Origin: Lyngbya sp. CCAP 1446/10
Lineage (GTDB): Bacteria; Cyanobacteriota; Cyanobacteriia; Cyanobacteriales; Microcoleaceae
Direction of reading: 5' to 3'
DNA length: 64,000 nt
Assembly (NCBI RefSeq): GCF_026130175.1
Contig: NZ_JAIGNI010000156.1
Coordinates: 35,387-99,386 of the forward strand
Each line of letters opens with the position of its first letter. The first letter of the stretch is position 1. The notes under the pieces are model-generated. The model made no database searches. It was not told the origin of the DNA and saw only the letters and a list, made by a program, of their open reading frames with translations. Made by a program: the position numbers and the translations under genes. Shown here piece by piece: positions 26,273 to 35,191 of this stretch.

Positions 26273-26599
26273 TTAGCTGGCAACACTTTGCAAACCTCCT
26301 AAAGGTTCAGTTAGGTCACTTGTGAGAGGAACTTCTTCGGGATGTGGCAAATACTGAAATATCTGTTCTAATCCCGTGAGTTCAAATAGCATTCTAACTT
26401 GTTCGCTCATAGCAGATATCAAAAGTATACAGGCGCTGTCTCTAACTAATTTCACGATCGCCACTACAGCCATTAACTCCGAATTTTTCAAGAATTTTAT
26501 ATTTGAGAAATCCAGCATCAGAATTTTGCCGTCGCTTTCAATTAGGCGCTTTATTTCTTTTTGAAAATAAAAAAAATTGAGATTTTTCCAAAACCTCAT
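26273..26599 (-). CDS. STAS-domain protein (anti-anti-sigma factor type)
   Basis: A 108-residue STAS domain: ILMLDFSNIKFLKNSELMAV (about 26-45), in which the Ser of KNS is placed like the phosphorylated Ser of SpoIIAA-type antagonists, then LLISAMSEQVRMLFELTGLEQIF split over the second half. Such proteins bind or release an anti-sigma factor or regulate partner switching. The usual first strand and helix are short or missing, and stops lie upstream in frame, so this is a short form, not a mis-set start. It sits between GH2 and glf, so it may tune expression of the saccharide genes. The C-terminal tail is about 25 residues long. Confidence 0.75.
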   Translation of the reverse strand: MRFWKNLNFFYFQKEIKRLIESDGKILMLDFSNIKFLKNSELMAVVAIVKLVRDSACILLISAMSEQVRMLFELTGLEQIFQYLPHPEEVPLTSDLTEPLGGLQSVAS

Positions 26600-26681
26600 G
26601 AGACAAAATTATTTTCACGATCACGCTCATTTTTACCTCAATCCTTGTTTGAATTGTTAAAAAAAAATTTTGAGGGAAACC

Positions 26682-26711
26682 AAGTAGGGTGCGCACTGCG
26701 CACCTTACATT
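26682..26711. repeat. GGTGCGCA palindromic repeat, copy 2 (inverted)
   Basis: GTAGGGTGCGCACTGCGCACC followed by TTACATT is the reverse complement of copy 1 at 22758-22782, with the same palindromic core. Confidence 0.8.
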
Positions 26712-26757
26712 TTCAACTATCGCCGTAGACTTTTCCCCACAAAATCACAGCTTACAG

Positions 26758-27984
26758 CTATTTGCTAGCAGATTTGCCGTTGCCATTGACAGCAACGACT
26801 TCTAGAGAAACAGCGGCTGGGAGTTCGGCAACTGCGTTCGACGAGCTTAAATTAGAGGCAGAAGCGTTAAGATTGCCCACCATTTCAATCATCGGCTTGG
26901 CTGTAATCTGAGTATAAGTTGTCAAAGCTTGAGCGACAACTTGATCCATGTTATAATACCTGTAAGTCGCCAGCCTCCCCACAAAAGAAACTCCCGGAGT
27001 GGCATCAGCCAAAGCCTTATATTTCTTGTATATTTCGGCATTTTCCGGACGAGGCACCGGGTAATAAGGGTCTCCCTCAGCTTGGGGATATTCGTAGACA
27101 ATGCTCGTTTTGAGATGCTCTTGTCCGGTGAGGTATTTAAACTCCGTGCAGCGAGTATATAAATGCTCGTTCGGGTAATTTACCACGGGTGCTGCTTGGT
27201 GTACGGGTACGTTCAGCGTCTCGTGCTTGAATTCTAAGGAACGGTAAGGCAGTTTGCCATAGCAATAATTGAAATAGGAATCCACAGGGCCGGTATAAAT
27301 CATTTCCCCGTAAGGAATAAAACCTTCAATCTCCCGGTAGTCGGTATTCAGCATCACCTTGATGTTTGGGTGAGACAGCATCTTTTCAAACATCCGAGTG
27401 TAGCCGTGCAGGGGCATTGCTTGATAGGTATCGGTGAAATAGCGATCGTCCCTGTTAGTGCGGGTGGGTACGCGCGCAATCACTGATTTGTCAAGTTCTG
27501 ACGGGTCTATTCCCCACTGTTTGCGGCTATAGTTGCGGAAGAATTTATCGTAAAGTTCGCGGCCGACTTTGCTGACAACGACATCTTCGGAAGTGCGAAT
27601 ATAATCTTTTGGTTCGGCTACTTTCGCGAAGAAATCTTCGACTTCAAATGATGTCAGATTCAGCCCATAAAGTTTATTTACAGTGTTGAGATTGATCGGA
27701 ATTGGCAACAGTTGACCGTCCACGCTGGCGAGGACGCGATGTTCGTAGGGCCGCCAATCGGTGAACTGCGAAAGGTACTCGAAAACAGGGCGCGAATTAG
27801 TGTGAAAAATGTGGGGGCCGTATTTGTGAACGAGGATGCCGTGGTTGTCGTAGTGGTCGTAGGCGTTGCCACCGATGTGATTGCGGGTATCAATTATCAA
27901 GACTGTTTTGCCCGCCTGAGTTGCTAGTCTTTCGGCAATGACGCTACCTGCAAATCCGGCTCCGACAATTAAATAGTCAAACAT
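26758..27984 (-). CDS. glf: UDP-galactopyranose mutase
   Basis: FAD enzyme that interconverts UDP-galactopyranose and UDP-galactofuranose in the cytoplasm, supplying galactofuranose for surface glycans. The 408 residues include the N-terminal dinucleotide motif DYLIVGAGFAGSVIAERL, HIGGNAYDHYD, KYGPHIFHTN, and the C-terminal RLATYRYYNMDQ with substrate-contacting Arg and Tyr. AGAGGT lies at good spacing before ATG 27982-27984. The last ~30 residues are low in complexity (Ala/Ser/Asn). The glycosyltransferase gene lies upstream and GH2/GH1 genes downstream in the same direction. Confidence 0.95.
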   Translation of the reverse strand: MFDYLIVGAGFAGSVIAERLATQAGKTVLIIDTRNHIGGNAYDHYDNHGILVHKYGPHIFHTNSRPVFEYLSQFTDWRPYEHRVLASVDGQLLPIPINLNTVNKLYGLNLTSFEVEDFFAKVAEPKDYIRTSEDVVVSKVGRELYDKFFRNYSRKQWGIDPSELDKSVIARVPTRTNRDDRYFTDTYQAMPLHGYTRMFEKMLSHPNIKVMLNTDYREIEGFIPYGEMIYTGPVDSYFNYCYGKLPYRSLEFKHETLNVPVHQAAPVVNYPNEHLYTRCTEFKYLTGQEHLKTSIVYEYPQAEGDPYYPVPRPENAEIYKKYKALADATPGVSFVGRLATYRYYNMDQVVAQALTTYTQITAKPMIEMVGNLNASASNLSSSNAVAELPAAVSLEVVAVNGNGKSASK

Positions 27985-28003
27985 TAAAGTACCTCTATTG
28001 TTT

Positions 28004-28059
28004 GGTAATTTGTAATCTGTAATCGGTAATTTGTAATCGGTAATTGGTAATTGGTAAGC
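28004..28059. repeat. Heptanucleotide tandem repeat (GGTAATT type)8
   Basis: Eight 7-bp units alternating GGTAATT, TGTAATC and GGTAAGC, between the glycosyltransferase stop and the glf start. The period is shared with, but the sequence is unrelated to, the TCAACTG family. Confidence 0.9.
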
Positions 28060-28090
28060 TAGTATGGTTGAGTGTTAAACCTCGATATTT

Positions 28091-29383
28091 CTAACTTAAA
28101 ACTTTTAGCCTGTCATCTGCTTTTGCCTTTCTGCCTTCGATCGCACTTTCGATCAATTCCAGCATTTCACCCCAGGTATTGTCCCAAGAATTGTCTGCTA
28201 AAAAGGCATCCACTTCGCCCAGCCACTTGGCGCGAACTTCCGAACTTTCGCCCAGGATTGCTTCAGCAGCAGCAACGAATTCTTCAACATTGCTCGCAAT
28301 CCGAACCAAGCCGTTTTCTCCGTAGGGCCGCACCACGTCGCGGATCGGAGTAGAAATCACCGGTTTGCCGGCAGCGAGGTATTCGGGAGTTTTCGTCGGA
28401 CTAATAAATTTAGTCGATTCGTTAATCGCAAAAGGCAGCATTGCTATATCCCACCCGCCAAGATACGCTGGCAGTTCTTGATAAGATTTGCCGCCGAGAT
28501 AGTGGATATTTGGGTGAGTTGGTAGAGTTGCCTGGTCGATTTTCACCACCGGGCCAATGATGACTAAATGCCAGTCCGGTCTCGCTTCCGCAATGCCGCC
28601 CAGCAGTTCGATATCCATGCGTTCGTCTATGACGCCAAAAAATCCCAAACGCGGGTGAGGAATGTCTTTTTGATCCGCAGGTGCTTTTGAAATATTCCTA
28701 GCTGCGGCAAAGTGTTCTTTTTCGATGCTGCTAGGGAAAGCATGAATGTTTGGGTGCTGGTGCTGCTTTGCTTCGTAGAGGCTGTGTCCGCCTGTAAATA
28801 CGACGTTGGCGCGCTTTAATAGTTGGGTTTCATTTGCTTTTAAATCCGGGTGTGCGCCTTGGAATGCTGACAGTTCATCCATGCAGTCGTAGACTACAGC
28901 TAGCGGTTTTAAGTGGTTGGTAAAACTGACAGCCATTGGTGTGTAATACCAGAGAATGTACTGGCTAATTTCTGCTGATTGAAACAAATCATCGAGCATG
29001 GCTTGCTGAGCAGTTTGCACTGTTTGTTCGCTGATTCCTTCGCTCAGGTGCGGTACTATTACCCAGACTCCGGTTTCGTGAATGCTGACATCAAGCCACC
29101 AATCAGTTGCCGCGTTGAAAACAGGTTCTTCTATAAAGAATACGCGGCGATTTTTGGCACAGCGGCCTAAGAGATGTTGCGGACGCTGATAGACGAAATT
29201 CCACCGCAAATGAGACAAACAAACTAAATCCGGTGCATCTAAAGCAGCAGCTTTTGATAAGTTGGCTGGCGAGGGAGCGAATTGAGAGGGAGATTTTGCT
29301 GGATCTATCCAGGTAAATCGGATCTCCCATGCTCGACCTTTATTGCTATAATTATTGTTTATTGAGCTTTCTGGCGGGGACAT
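28091..29383 (-). CDS. Family 1-type glycosyltransferase
   Basis: A 430-residue GT-B fold glycosyltransferase. N-terminal part: LSHLRWNFVYQRPQHLLGR and WYYTPMA; C-terminal nucleotide-sugar part: RLGFFGVIDERMDIELL, HLVIIGPVVKID, and the donor-binding stretch SPTKTPEYLAAGKPVISTP, whose Glu is the usual phosphate/ribose contact. The acceptor and sugar are unknown, but adjacency to glf suggests galactofuranose transfer. ATG 29381-29383 is preferred, with GAGG about 10 bases upstream; a longer frame to 29488 lacks support. It opens the minus-strand saccharide cluster, and a ~1-kb gene-free region precedes it. Confidence 0.88.
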   Translation of the reverse strand: MSPPESSINNNYSNKGRAWEIRFTWIDPAKSPSQFAPSPANLSKAAALDAPDLVCLSHLRWNFVYQRPQHLLGRCAKNRRVFFIEEPVFNAATDWWLDVSIHETGVWVIVPHLSEGISEQTVQTAQQAMLDDLFQSAEISQYILWYYTPMAVSFTNHLKPLAVVYDCMDELSAFQGAHPDLKANETQLLKRANVVFTGGHSLYEAKQHQHPNIHAFPSSIEKEHFAAARNISKAPADQKDIPHPRLGFFGVIDERMDIELLGGIAEARPDWHLVIIGPVVKIDQATLPTHPNIHYLGGKSYQELPAYLGGWDIAMLPFAINESTKFISPTKTPEYLAAGKPVISTPIRDVVRPYGENGLVRIASNVEEFVAAAEAILGESSEVRAKWLGEVDAFLADNSWDNTWGEMLELIESAIEGRKAKADDRLKVLS

Positions 29384-30413
29384 AATTAGCCTCGATAATT
29401 GGTTGATGAAATTTTTTCCAGGAAAATTTAGTAATGAAAAATTGTCAATAAGATATCTTGCTTGGCAGTGTCTTACTGAAAGTCGCAAGCATTAATCAGA
29501 GAATTTTTATTGGCGAACAAGCGGCGCATTTATTAGACCAAACAAGGCAACTGCTTAGCTGCGTAAAAACACGCTTATCTGCTTTTTTCAGGAGTGAAAC
29601 TTGGAGATAAGTTAATTTTGTTAAACTTGCTATTGCTGCTAAATCTAACTCAATTTTACTGCTATTACTTCTATCTGAAGGATGACTTCGATCTCAGGGC
29701 GCGCCTAGCTTGCACTCTTGGTTCAAAAGCGGTTAAAATACCGATCGCTCTTGTGAAATGACTCTTAATTGGCAGGTACGGGTTAAAAACTAGCGAGTTT
29801 TATGGATTTATTTGGTAAAACAGATAAAATTTGGGATTCCGGGACAGCTTCGTTTCACGAGTTTTTGTTGCCCTGTGATTTCAGAAAAGTCGCCTTTTTT
29901 AAACTTATCCGATCGCAGGTTGGCCAATTTTGTATCTTAATATACAAGTTCTCTGCCTAGATTTATGACTTCCGATAGATTAAGAATTGATAGTTTATGT
30001 ATTCGCCTTAAACCGACATCTTATACCATTGTCAATCATACCGGAGAAATCTGGTAAAAGCCACGAGAAACCTAGGATTTTACTCGATTCAGTGGCAAGA
30101 AACCAAGATGACGATATTGGTGCTCTGGGTGCGAGGTTAAAGTCATGCGCAGAGCACCAATTTCAATCATCCGTCTTAGGGAGGGTTCCTCAATATATGC
30201 AATTCCCCCACCAAATATCGCTGCCAACCCGCGACTCAAAGATACCACTTTGAAAAGTCTTGCTGAAAAGTCTTGCTAGAATTATTAATTCTATATAAAT
30301 TATCTGTCATTTGTATGATTACCCGCCGGACATTCCACCGTGCCGTTTCCCTACAAATTATCGCCTATAATTTCTATGTGGCAATTTTTCATAATTGATA
30401 TAAACTCCAAAAA
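29384..30413. other. Gene-poor 1-kb region upstream of the glycosyltransferase, with a long-stem hairpin
   Basis: No convincing coding sequence on either strand; a frame at 29987-30253 (+) lacks family-like features. ATTGGTGCTCTG (30116-30127) and CAGAGCACCAAT (30150-30161) make a perfect 12-bp stem around 22 bases. The region probably holds the glycosyltransferase promoter and leader and the glnA 3' flank. No known RNA family was recognised. Confidence 0.55.
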
Positions 30414-30437
30414 AACGCCGCTTTTCAGGGCGGCGTT
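30414..30437 (-). terminator. Rho-independent terminator of glnA
   Basis: Stem AACGCCGC / GCGGCGTT with an 8-base loop, followed on the minus strand by seven T residues. It lies 55 bp beyond the glnA stop. The plus-strand side also has TTCTTTTT, so it may act in both directions. Confidence 0.88.
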
Positions 30438-30491
30438 CTTTTTAATTAAGAATTATAAATGGGAATTATGCCATTTTTAATGCTTAATTTC

Positions 30492-31913
30492 CTAACAATC
30501 GTAGTAGAGAGCAAACTCGTAGGGATGAGGACGTAACCGCATCGGGTTGACTTCGTTGTCGAGTTTGTAGGAAATCCAGGTTTGGATGAAGTCTTCGGTA
30601 AAGACGCCTGTTTCTGTTAAGAAAGCGTGGTCTTGTTCTAAAGCTTCTAAAGCGGCTTCCAAGGAAGCGGGAGTTGAAGGAATTTTGCTCAATTCTTCAG
30701 GGGAAAGGTCGTAGATATCCACGTCCAAAGGTTCGCCCGGATCGATTTGATTCTTGATGCCATCTAGGCCGGCGCACAGCATAGCTGCAAAGGCTAAATA
30801 GGGGTTGGATGTGGCATCGGGACAGCGGAATTCTAACCGCTTGGCTTTGGGGTTGGTACCAGACAACGGAATCCGCACTGATGCCGATCGATTTCCTTGA
30901 GAATAAGCTAAGTTTACAGGAGCTTCAAAGCCCGGAACTAAACGCTTGTAGGAATTAGTCGTCGGGTTGGTGAGTGCCAAAAGTGCCGGCGCGTGCTTGA
31001 GAATGCCGCCGATGTAATGCAGTCCCATTTGACTGAAACCTGCATATTGATCGCCTGCAAATAACGGTTTGCCGTCTTGCCAAATCGACTGGTGAACGTG
31101 CATCCCGGAACCGTTGTCGTTAAACAGCGGTTTGGGCATGAAGGTGATGGTTTTGCCGTATTTTTTGCCGACGTTTTTGATGACGTATTTGTATGTCATT
31201 AAGTAGTCAGCGGCTTGGACTAATGTTGCAAAGCGGAAACCGAGTTCGCATTGACCGCCGGTGGCGACTTCGTGGTGGTGCTTTTCGATTGGTACGCCGC
31301 ATTTTGCCATTGTCAGCAGCATTTCCGTTCTCATGTCTTGAGAGGTATCGGTTGGTGCTACTGGGAAATAACCTTCTTTGTAACGTGGTTTGTAACCGAG
31401 GTTGCCGCCTGCTTCTTCTTTGCCGGAATTCCAGCGACCTTCGATCGAGTCTACGTAATAGTACCCGGAATTTTGGGTTTGGTCGAAGCGAACGTCGTCA
31501 AAAATGAAAAATTCTGCTTCCGGGCCAAAGAATGCTGTATCGCCGATGCCGGTGGTATTTAAGTAGTCTATGGCTTTTTGGGCGATCGTGCGGGGACAGC
31601 GACCGTATGGTTCGCCGGTGCGGGGTTCTTTGATGCTGCAAATGAAGCTGATGGTGGGTTCTGCCATGAAGGGGTCAATCCACGCGGTGGTAGGATCGAT
31701 GACCATTGTCATGTCTGATTCGTTGATGGCTTTCCAGCCGCGAATGCTGGAACCGTCGAAGGGTACGCCGTCTGTGAAGGCGGTTTCGTCGATTTGGTCG
31801 TGGTACAGGGAAAGGTGTTGCCAGATCCCCGGCATATCGATGAATTTTAGGTCAACGATCAGGATTTTATTTTCTTTTATGTAGTTTAGGGCTTCTTGGG
31901 GTGTCTGGAACAT
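30492..31913 (-). CDS. glnA: Glutamine synthetase type I
   Basis: ATP-dependent amidation of glutamate to glutamine, the entry point of ammonium assimilation. The 473-residue length is standard for dodecameric GSI. Visible: [15 protein letters not shown] (about 47-61), [31 protein letters not shown], the glutamate/ammonium region GSGMHVHQS, and NRSASVRIP. The substrate-binding [20 protein letters not shown] spacing is normal. A canonical NtcA-dependent promoter lies upstream (31994-32035), so expression should rise in nitrogen limitation. The leader of about 75 bases contains a 29-bp dispersed repeat. It is transcribed divergently from apcF. No gif-type inactivating-factor gene is adjacent. 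Confidence 0.98.
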   Translation of the reverse strand: MFQTPQEALNYIKENKILIVDLKFIDMPGIWQHLSLYHDQIDETAFTDGVPFDGSSIRGWKAINESDMTMVIDPTTAWIDPFMAEPTISFICSIKEPRTGEPYGRCPRTIAQKAIDYLNTTGIGDTAFFGPEAEFFIFDDVRFDQTQNSGYYYVDSIEGRWNSGKEEAGGNLGYKPRYKEGYFPVAPTDTSQDMRTEMLLTMAKCGVPIEKHHHEVATGGQCELGFRFATLVQAADYLMTYKYVIKNVGKKYGKTITFMPKPLFNDNGSGMHVHQSIWQDGKPLFAGDQYAGFSQMGLHYIGGILKHAPALLALTNPTTNSYKRLVPGFEAPVNLAYSQGNRSASVRIPLSGTNPKAKRLEFRCPDATSNPYLAFAAMLCAGLDGIKNQIDPGEPLDVDIYDLSPEELSKIPSTPASLEAALEALEQDHAFLTETGVFTEDFIQTWISYKLDNEVNPMRLRPHPYEFALYYDC

Positions 31914-31941
31914 GACTTACTCCTGATGTTAGTTGTGTCTT

Positions 31942-31970
31942 GGCGATCCTCTTCGAGGGCTTCGCTAACG
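31942..31970. repeat. 29-bp palindromic repeat in the glnA leader
   Basis: Identical over 29 bp, in opposite orientation, to 48160-48188, and with one mismatch over 28 bp to 34161-34188 inside the TlyA gene. Core GATCCTCTTCGAGGGC is partly self-complementary (CCTC/GAGG). It falls between the -10 box and the start codon of glnA, so it is transcribed. Confidence 0.9.
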
Positions 31971-31993
31971 GCAGATTTTAGACTGTTTGGGCG

Positions 31994-32035
31994 ATCGTAG
32001 GCTTTCAGTAACCACGTTTTTGTAGCAAAAGATAC
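31994..32035 (-). promoter_or_regulatory. NtcA-activated class II promoter of glnA
   Basis: On the minus strand GTATCTTTTGCTAC (32022-32035) is a perfect GTA-N8-TAC NtcA site. It is followed after 22 bases by TACGAT (31994-31999), a TAN3T -10 box. This spacing is the canonical NtcA-activated architecture. Transcription would start near 31987, about 74 bases before the ATG. Confidence 0.92.
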
Positions 32036-32270
32036 AAAATATTCAAAGTGCGCCCAGTGCGGGCGGGCAGTTCGTGATTCTTGCCTGGTCTATGTTTCGG
32101 CTGTTGATCTAAGGCAAAAGGCTGAACTTTGCGGTCAGTTGCTGGGGAGGGACTACCCTCTGTGCAAATCCTATCTCAAATCTTAATCAAAGGCCGATTT
32201 GTAGTAGTCTACAATAGGCGGTCTATCTCAGATAGAAAAGTATTGATAAAGATTTTTGGGAGAGAAACTT

Positions 32271-32780
32271 ATGCGCGATGCAGTGACGAGCCTGATTGAA
32301 AATTATGATGTTGCTGGTAGGTATTTAGACCGAGATGGTATCGATCGGTTGAAATCTTATTTTGCAACGGGCACAGCACGGGTACAGGCGGCGGCTGCGA
32401 TTAACAGCAATGCTGCGGAAATTGTCAAGCAAGCTGGTATTCAGCTATTTGCTGAACAGCCCGAACTGATCCGTCCCGGTGGAAATGCCTACACGACTCG
32501 TCGCTACGCGGCTTGTTTGCGGGATATGGACTACTACTTGCGCTACGCTACTTACGCCCTGGTGGCTGGAAGTACCGATGTGCTGGACGAGCGCGTGCTG
32601 CAAGGTTTGCGGGAAACTTACAATTCTCTGAGCGTTCCCATTGGCCCGACGGTGATGGGGATCGGCATTATGAAGGAGATGGTTAAGGCTCAGGTGGAAG
32701 CTGCCGGCTTGTCTGTGGGGCCTTTTCTGGAACAGCCTTTTGATTACATGATTCGCGAATTGAGCGAACAAGATATTTAA
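32271..32780 (+). CDS. apcF: Allophycocyanin beta-18 subunit of the phycobilisome core
   Basis: A 169-residue phycobiliprotein that replaces a beta subunit in the terminal-emitter trimer of the phycobilisome core, next to the ApcE linker on the thylakoid surface. The chromophore Cys is in RRYAACLRDMDYYLRY (about residue 82), and LIRPGGNAYTTRR precedes it. The sequence reads as ApcF rather than ApcB through its N-terminus (MRDAVTSLIENYDVAGRYLDRD) and C-terminus (EQPFDYMIRELSEQDI). ATG 32271-32273 is chosen, with GGGAGAG about 7 bases upstream; an upstream GTG-type start would include the ribosome site. It is divergent from glnA. Confidence 0.95.
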   Translation: MRDAVTSLIENYDVAGRYLDRDGIDRLKSYFATGTARVQAAAAINSNAAEIVKQAGIQLFAEQPELIRPGGNAYTTRRYAACLRDMDYYLRYATYALVAGSTDVLDERVLQGLRETYNSLSVPIGPTVMGIGIMKEMVKAQVEAAGLSVGPFLEQPFDYMIRELSEQDI

Positions 32781-32893
32781 GTCAAGCAAGCTGGTTCTTT
32801 TAGCAGCAAATTGTATTTGTGGCTTGCAGTTAGGAGCCGTTGGATCGATCGCTTTTTTGGGCATCCGTGCCTCCAAGCGATCTTTTTTATGGG

Positions 32894-33103
32894 TTAAAAA
32901 TCGCCGATACATCCCCAGACGAGGCATTTATCAAGGGGATTTTTAGTTTGGCCGCGATCGACTTGTTCGGCGGTTGTGGCTTCTACTTCGCCGTTTGCGT
33001 AAAGGATGTGGATGATGTTACCGCTGACGAAGGCCAGGGGATTTTCTTGACAAAAGCCCGGATTTCTGATTGGAAAGTTAAAGTTTTTTATGATCGATCG
33101 CAT
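32894..33103 (-). CDS. Small hypothetical protein
   Basis: A 69-residue frame with protein-like character: FPIRNPGFCQENPLAFVSGN, then LYANGEVEATTAEQVDRG and a C-terminus LDKCLVWGCIGDF. Codon use on this strand looks like that of neighbouring genes, while the overlapping plus-strand frame does not. I do not recognise a family. It contains three Cys residues. It is convergent with apcF and divergent from tlyA, so it would be a single-gene unit in a 620-bp space. The ribosome site is poor, so the start may be wrong. Confidence 0.45.
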   Translation of the reverse strand: MRSIIKNFNFPIRNPGFCQENPLAFVSGNIIHILYANGEVEATTAEQVDRGQTKNPLDKCLVWGCIGDF

Positions 33104-33398
33104 TTTATTTGTAACCGTTTGACCTGTAGCTACATAATCCGCTATTCGCCAAAGTTTTTGTGTGATTCTACGAATGTTTGTCTGTGATTGAACTCAACAC
33201 GGAGAGCGTTCTCAGTCACATAATGTGAGGTGAGGGCGATCGCCCACCAGATCTGGAAAACCCGGAAAAAATGGCGGTGGGCGAAGAAGGCCAGCTTCTA
33301 CTGGGAAAACCAGATGGTAGCCAAAAATCAGCAGTCGGGCTTGTGCGTAAGTGCTAATCTGATACTGTCCTAAACCCGATCCGTACAGATTAAAAACC

Positions 33399-34262
33399 TT
33401 GGCTAAACAACGAATAGACACTTTATTGGTAGACCTAGATTTGTGCACTTCCCGACAACAAGCTCAGGCCTTGATTCGGACTGGGAAAGTCTCCATCAAC
33501 CAGCAGGTAATTGACAAACCAGGGACTGAGGTTGATATTGCAGCAAATATTCAGATTAAAGAGCGATCGCGCTACGTTTCCAGAGGTGGCGACAAATTAG
33601 CCAAAGCTTTAGAAGTTTTTGCGATTCCCGTCGCGGGCAGAATTTGTCTCGACGGCGGCATTTCCACAGGCGGTTTTACCGACTGTCTGCTACAAGCCGG
33701 CGCGACTCTAGTCTACGGCGTAGATGTGGGCTACGGTCAAGCAGATTGGCGCTTGCGTAACGATCCGAGGGTAATTTTGAAAGAACGCACCAATTTGCGG
33801 TACATGACGGCTACAGAACTTTATGGGGAGTCTGGGCGAGCAGATTTGGCGGTAGTGGATGTGTCGTTTATTTCCCTCGATAAGGTTTTACCGGCGCTGT
33901 GGGAATTGTTGGCACCGCCGCGAGAAGCGGTATTGTTGGTAAAGCCGCAATTTGAGGTTGGGCGCGATCGCGTCGGGAAAAAAGGCGTAGTCAGAGACTC
34001 AGCAACTCAAGCCGATGCGATTTTTCAAGTGTGGAAGGCAGCTACAGCTTTAGGATGGCAGGAAAAAGGCTTAACGTGGTCGCCTTTACTTGGCCCGGCT
34101 GGTAATATCGAGTATCTTTTATGGTTGGGGATCGATCGCGAACCGGAACCAGACGAAAGTGCGATCCTCTTCGAGGGCTGCGCTAACGAAGAAGGTGTTG
34201 TGAAGGAACGGATATCAGAAGTCGCCAAAGCGGCCGCGCGGGAACTTGTCAATCGATTGTAA
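33399..34262 (+). CDS. tlyA: TlyA-type rRNA 2'-O-methyltransferase (S4 plus FtsJ-like domains)
   Basis: A 287-residue protein: an N-terminal S4 RNA-binding domain (about 3-62, RIDTLLVDLDLCTSRQQA, GKVSINQQV) and an FtsJ-like methyltransferase domain with SAM motif CLDGGISTGGFTDCLLQ and VDVSFISLDKVLPAL. TlyA enzymes methylate cytidine 2'-OH in rRNA; older annotations call them hemolysins. The start is TTG at 33399; no ATG is better placed. A 28-bp copy of a dispersed repeat (34161-34188) lies in frame near the C-terminus and encodes AILFEGCANE, probably in a loop that tolerates insertion. Confidence 0.9.
   Translation: MAKQRIDTLLVDLDLCTSRQQAQALIRTGKVSINQQVIDKPGTEVDIAANIQIKERSRYVSRGGDKLAKALEVFAIPVAGRICLDGGISTGGFTDCLLQAGATLVYGVDVGYGQADWRLRNDPRVILKERTNLRYMTATELYGESGRADLAVVDVSFISLDKVLPALWELLAPPREAVLLVKPQFEVGRDRVGKKGVVRDSATQADAIFQVWKAATALGWQEKGLTWSPLLGPAGNIEYLLWLGIDREPEPDESAILFEGCANEEGVVKERISEVAKAAARELVNRL
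34161..34188. repeat. 29-bp family repeat inside the tlyA coding region
   Basis: One mismatch to the copies at 31942-31970 and 48160-48188. It is translated in frame within tlyA. Confidence 0.88.
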
Positions 34263-34404
34263 ATTTGAGATTTGAGATTTGAGATTGACTGCAACCGATC
34301 GAGCTAATCAATTTTACAATTCAAATTTAGAACTCCAGATTTATCTAAAATTTCAAATTGTTTTGTCAATCAGACTCCTAAACTTTCACTTAGTGAATAA
34401 TTCC

Positions 34405-35094
34405 ATGCAGCCATTAAAACAAGCCGGTTCGATTTTCCTGTACATCCTAGGTGGCATCGGGTATTTAGCGATTGCAGCTACTATTGTAGGCGTTTCAATT
34501 CTGATCAAATTCGCAGCTCTGCTGCTGGCAGACAAATTATTATATACAATTCTAATTATCGGTGATTTGTTGAGGGGCATCGAAATTATTGAACTGTTAA
34601 ATATCTTAATATTTGCTTTTATCGGCATGGGATTTGGCGTGGCTACAAAACTTTTGATTCCTCAATATGGACGGCAAATTAGTGCGGCTTTGTTGATAGT
34701 TATAGTTCCCTTGGTTTTTATGAGTACGCCAGCTATTAGATATAATGCTTGGCTGGAAAAAGTAGGGGAATCGGATAACTTATTGCCTGCGGATACTGCA
34801 ACATTAACTAACTCATTTTTGCAGAGAAAGGTAGGATTGCAGGGTTTTCTCGGTTATTACGTATACACTGGTCAGTTTCCGGTGATTCCGACCAAACAAT
34901 CTGAGATGAAAGACCTCGACAGCTTTGAAAAAAAAGTTAATTCCAGATTTGTGCAGTTAACGGGTGTGGCTCCGACGATTGTTTCTTGGTCAATGCGGGT
35001 TTGTTTTTGGCTGATTAGACTATTTTATTTTTCTATCGCGGTAATTGCGACGATTGTTCATTTTAGGGAAGGCGTGAGAATCGCGGGAAGATAA
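34405..35094 (+). CDS. Multi-pass membrane protein, function unknown
   Basis: A 229-residue protein with hydrophobic helices at about residues 8-50 (ILGGIGYLAIAATIVGVSIL and LLADKLLYTILIIGDLL), 60-80, 88-105 and 195-220, and a soluble segment between about 110 and 190 with QRKVGLQGFLGYYVYTGQ. I do not recognise the family; no catalytic motif is apparent. ATG 34405-34407 (MQPLKQAGS) is preferred over an upstream frame start because sequence before it is low in complexity. The gene is co-directional with tlyA after about 140 bp and convergent with the nuclease-like gene, with a strong hairpin between. Confidence 0.6.
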   Translation: MQPLKQAGSIFLYILGGIGYLAIAATIVGVSILIKFAALLLADKLLYTILIIGDLLRGIEIIELLNILIFAFIGMGFGVATKLLIPQYGRQISAALLIVIVPLVFMSTPAIRYNAWLEKVGESDNLLPADTATLTNSFLQRKVGLQGFLGYYVYTGQFPVIPTKQSEMKDLDSFEKKVNSRFVQLTGVAPTIVSWSMRVCFWLIRLFYFSIAVIATIVHFREGVRIAGR

Positions 35095-35150
35095 GACTCG
35101 GCGGTTGAAACCGCGACTATACAAACGAAGTCTGCCTCCGCGGACTGAAG

Positions 35151-35184
35151 AGAAGACTCGGCGGTTTCAACCGCCGAGTCTTCT
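35151..35184. terminator. Bidirectional hairpin between convergent genes
   Basis: Perfect 16-bp stem AGAAGACTCGGCGGTT / AACCGCCGAGTCTTCT with a 2-base loop. The left flank (35091-35112) carries another copy of the GACTCGGCGGTT arm, so the hairpin is built from a dispersed repeat. Its position between two convergent stop codons fits a shared terminator. Confidence 0.75.
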
Positions 35185-35191
35185 GCAATTT

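Noticed and set aside
30116..30161. A known RNA (tmRNA, RNase P RNA, SRP RNA or glutamine riboswitch)
   Set aside because: None of the conserved core sequences of these RNAs was found in the gap or elsewhere in the window.
29987..30253. 88-codon plus-strand frame in the 1-kb gap
   Set aside because: Composition is not protein-like, there is no ribosome site, and it includes the 12-bp hairpin arms at 30116-30161.
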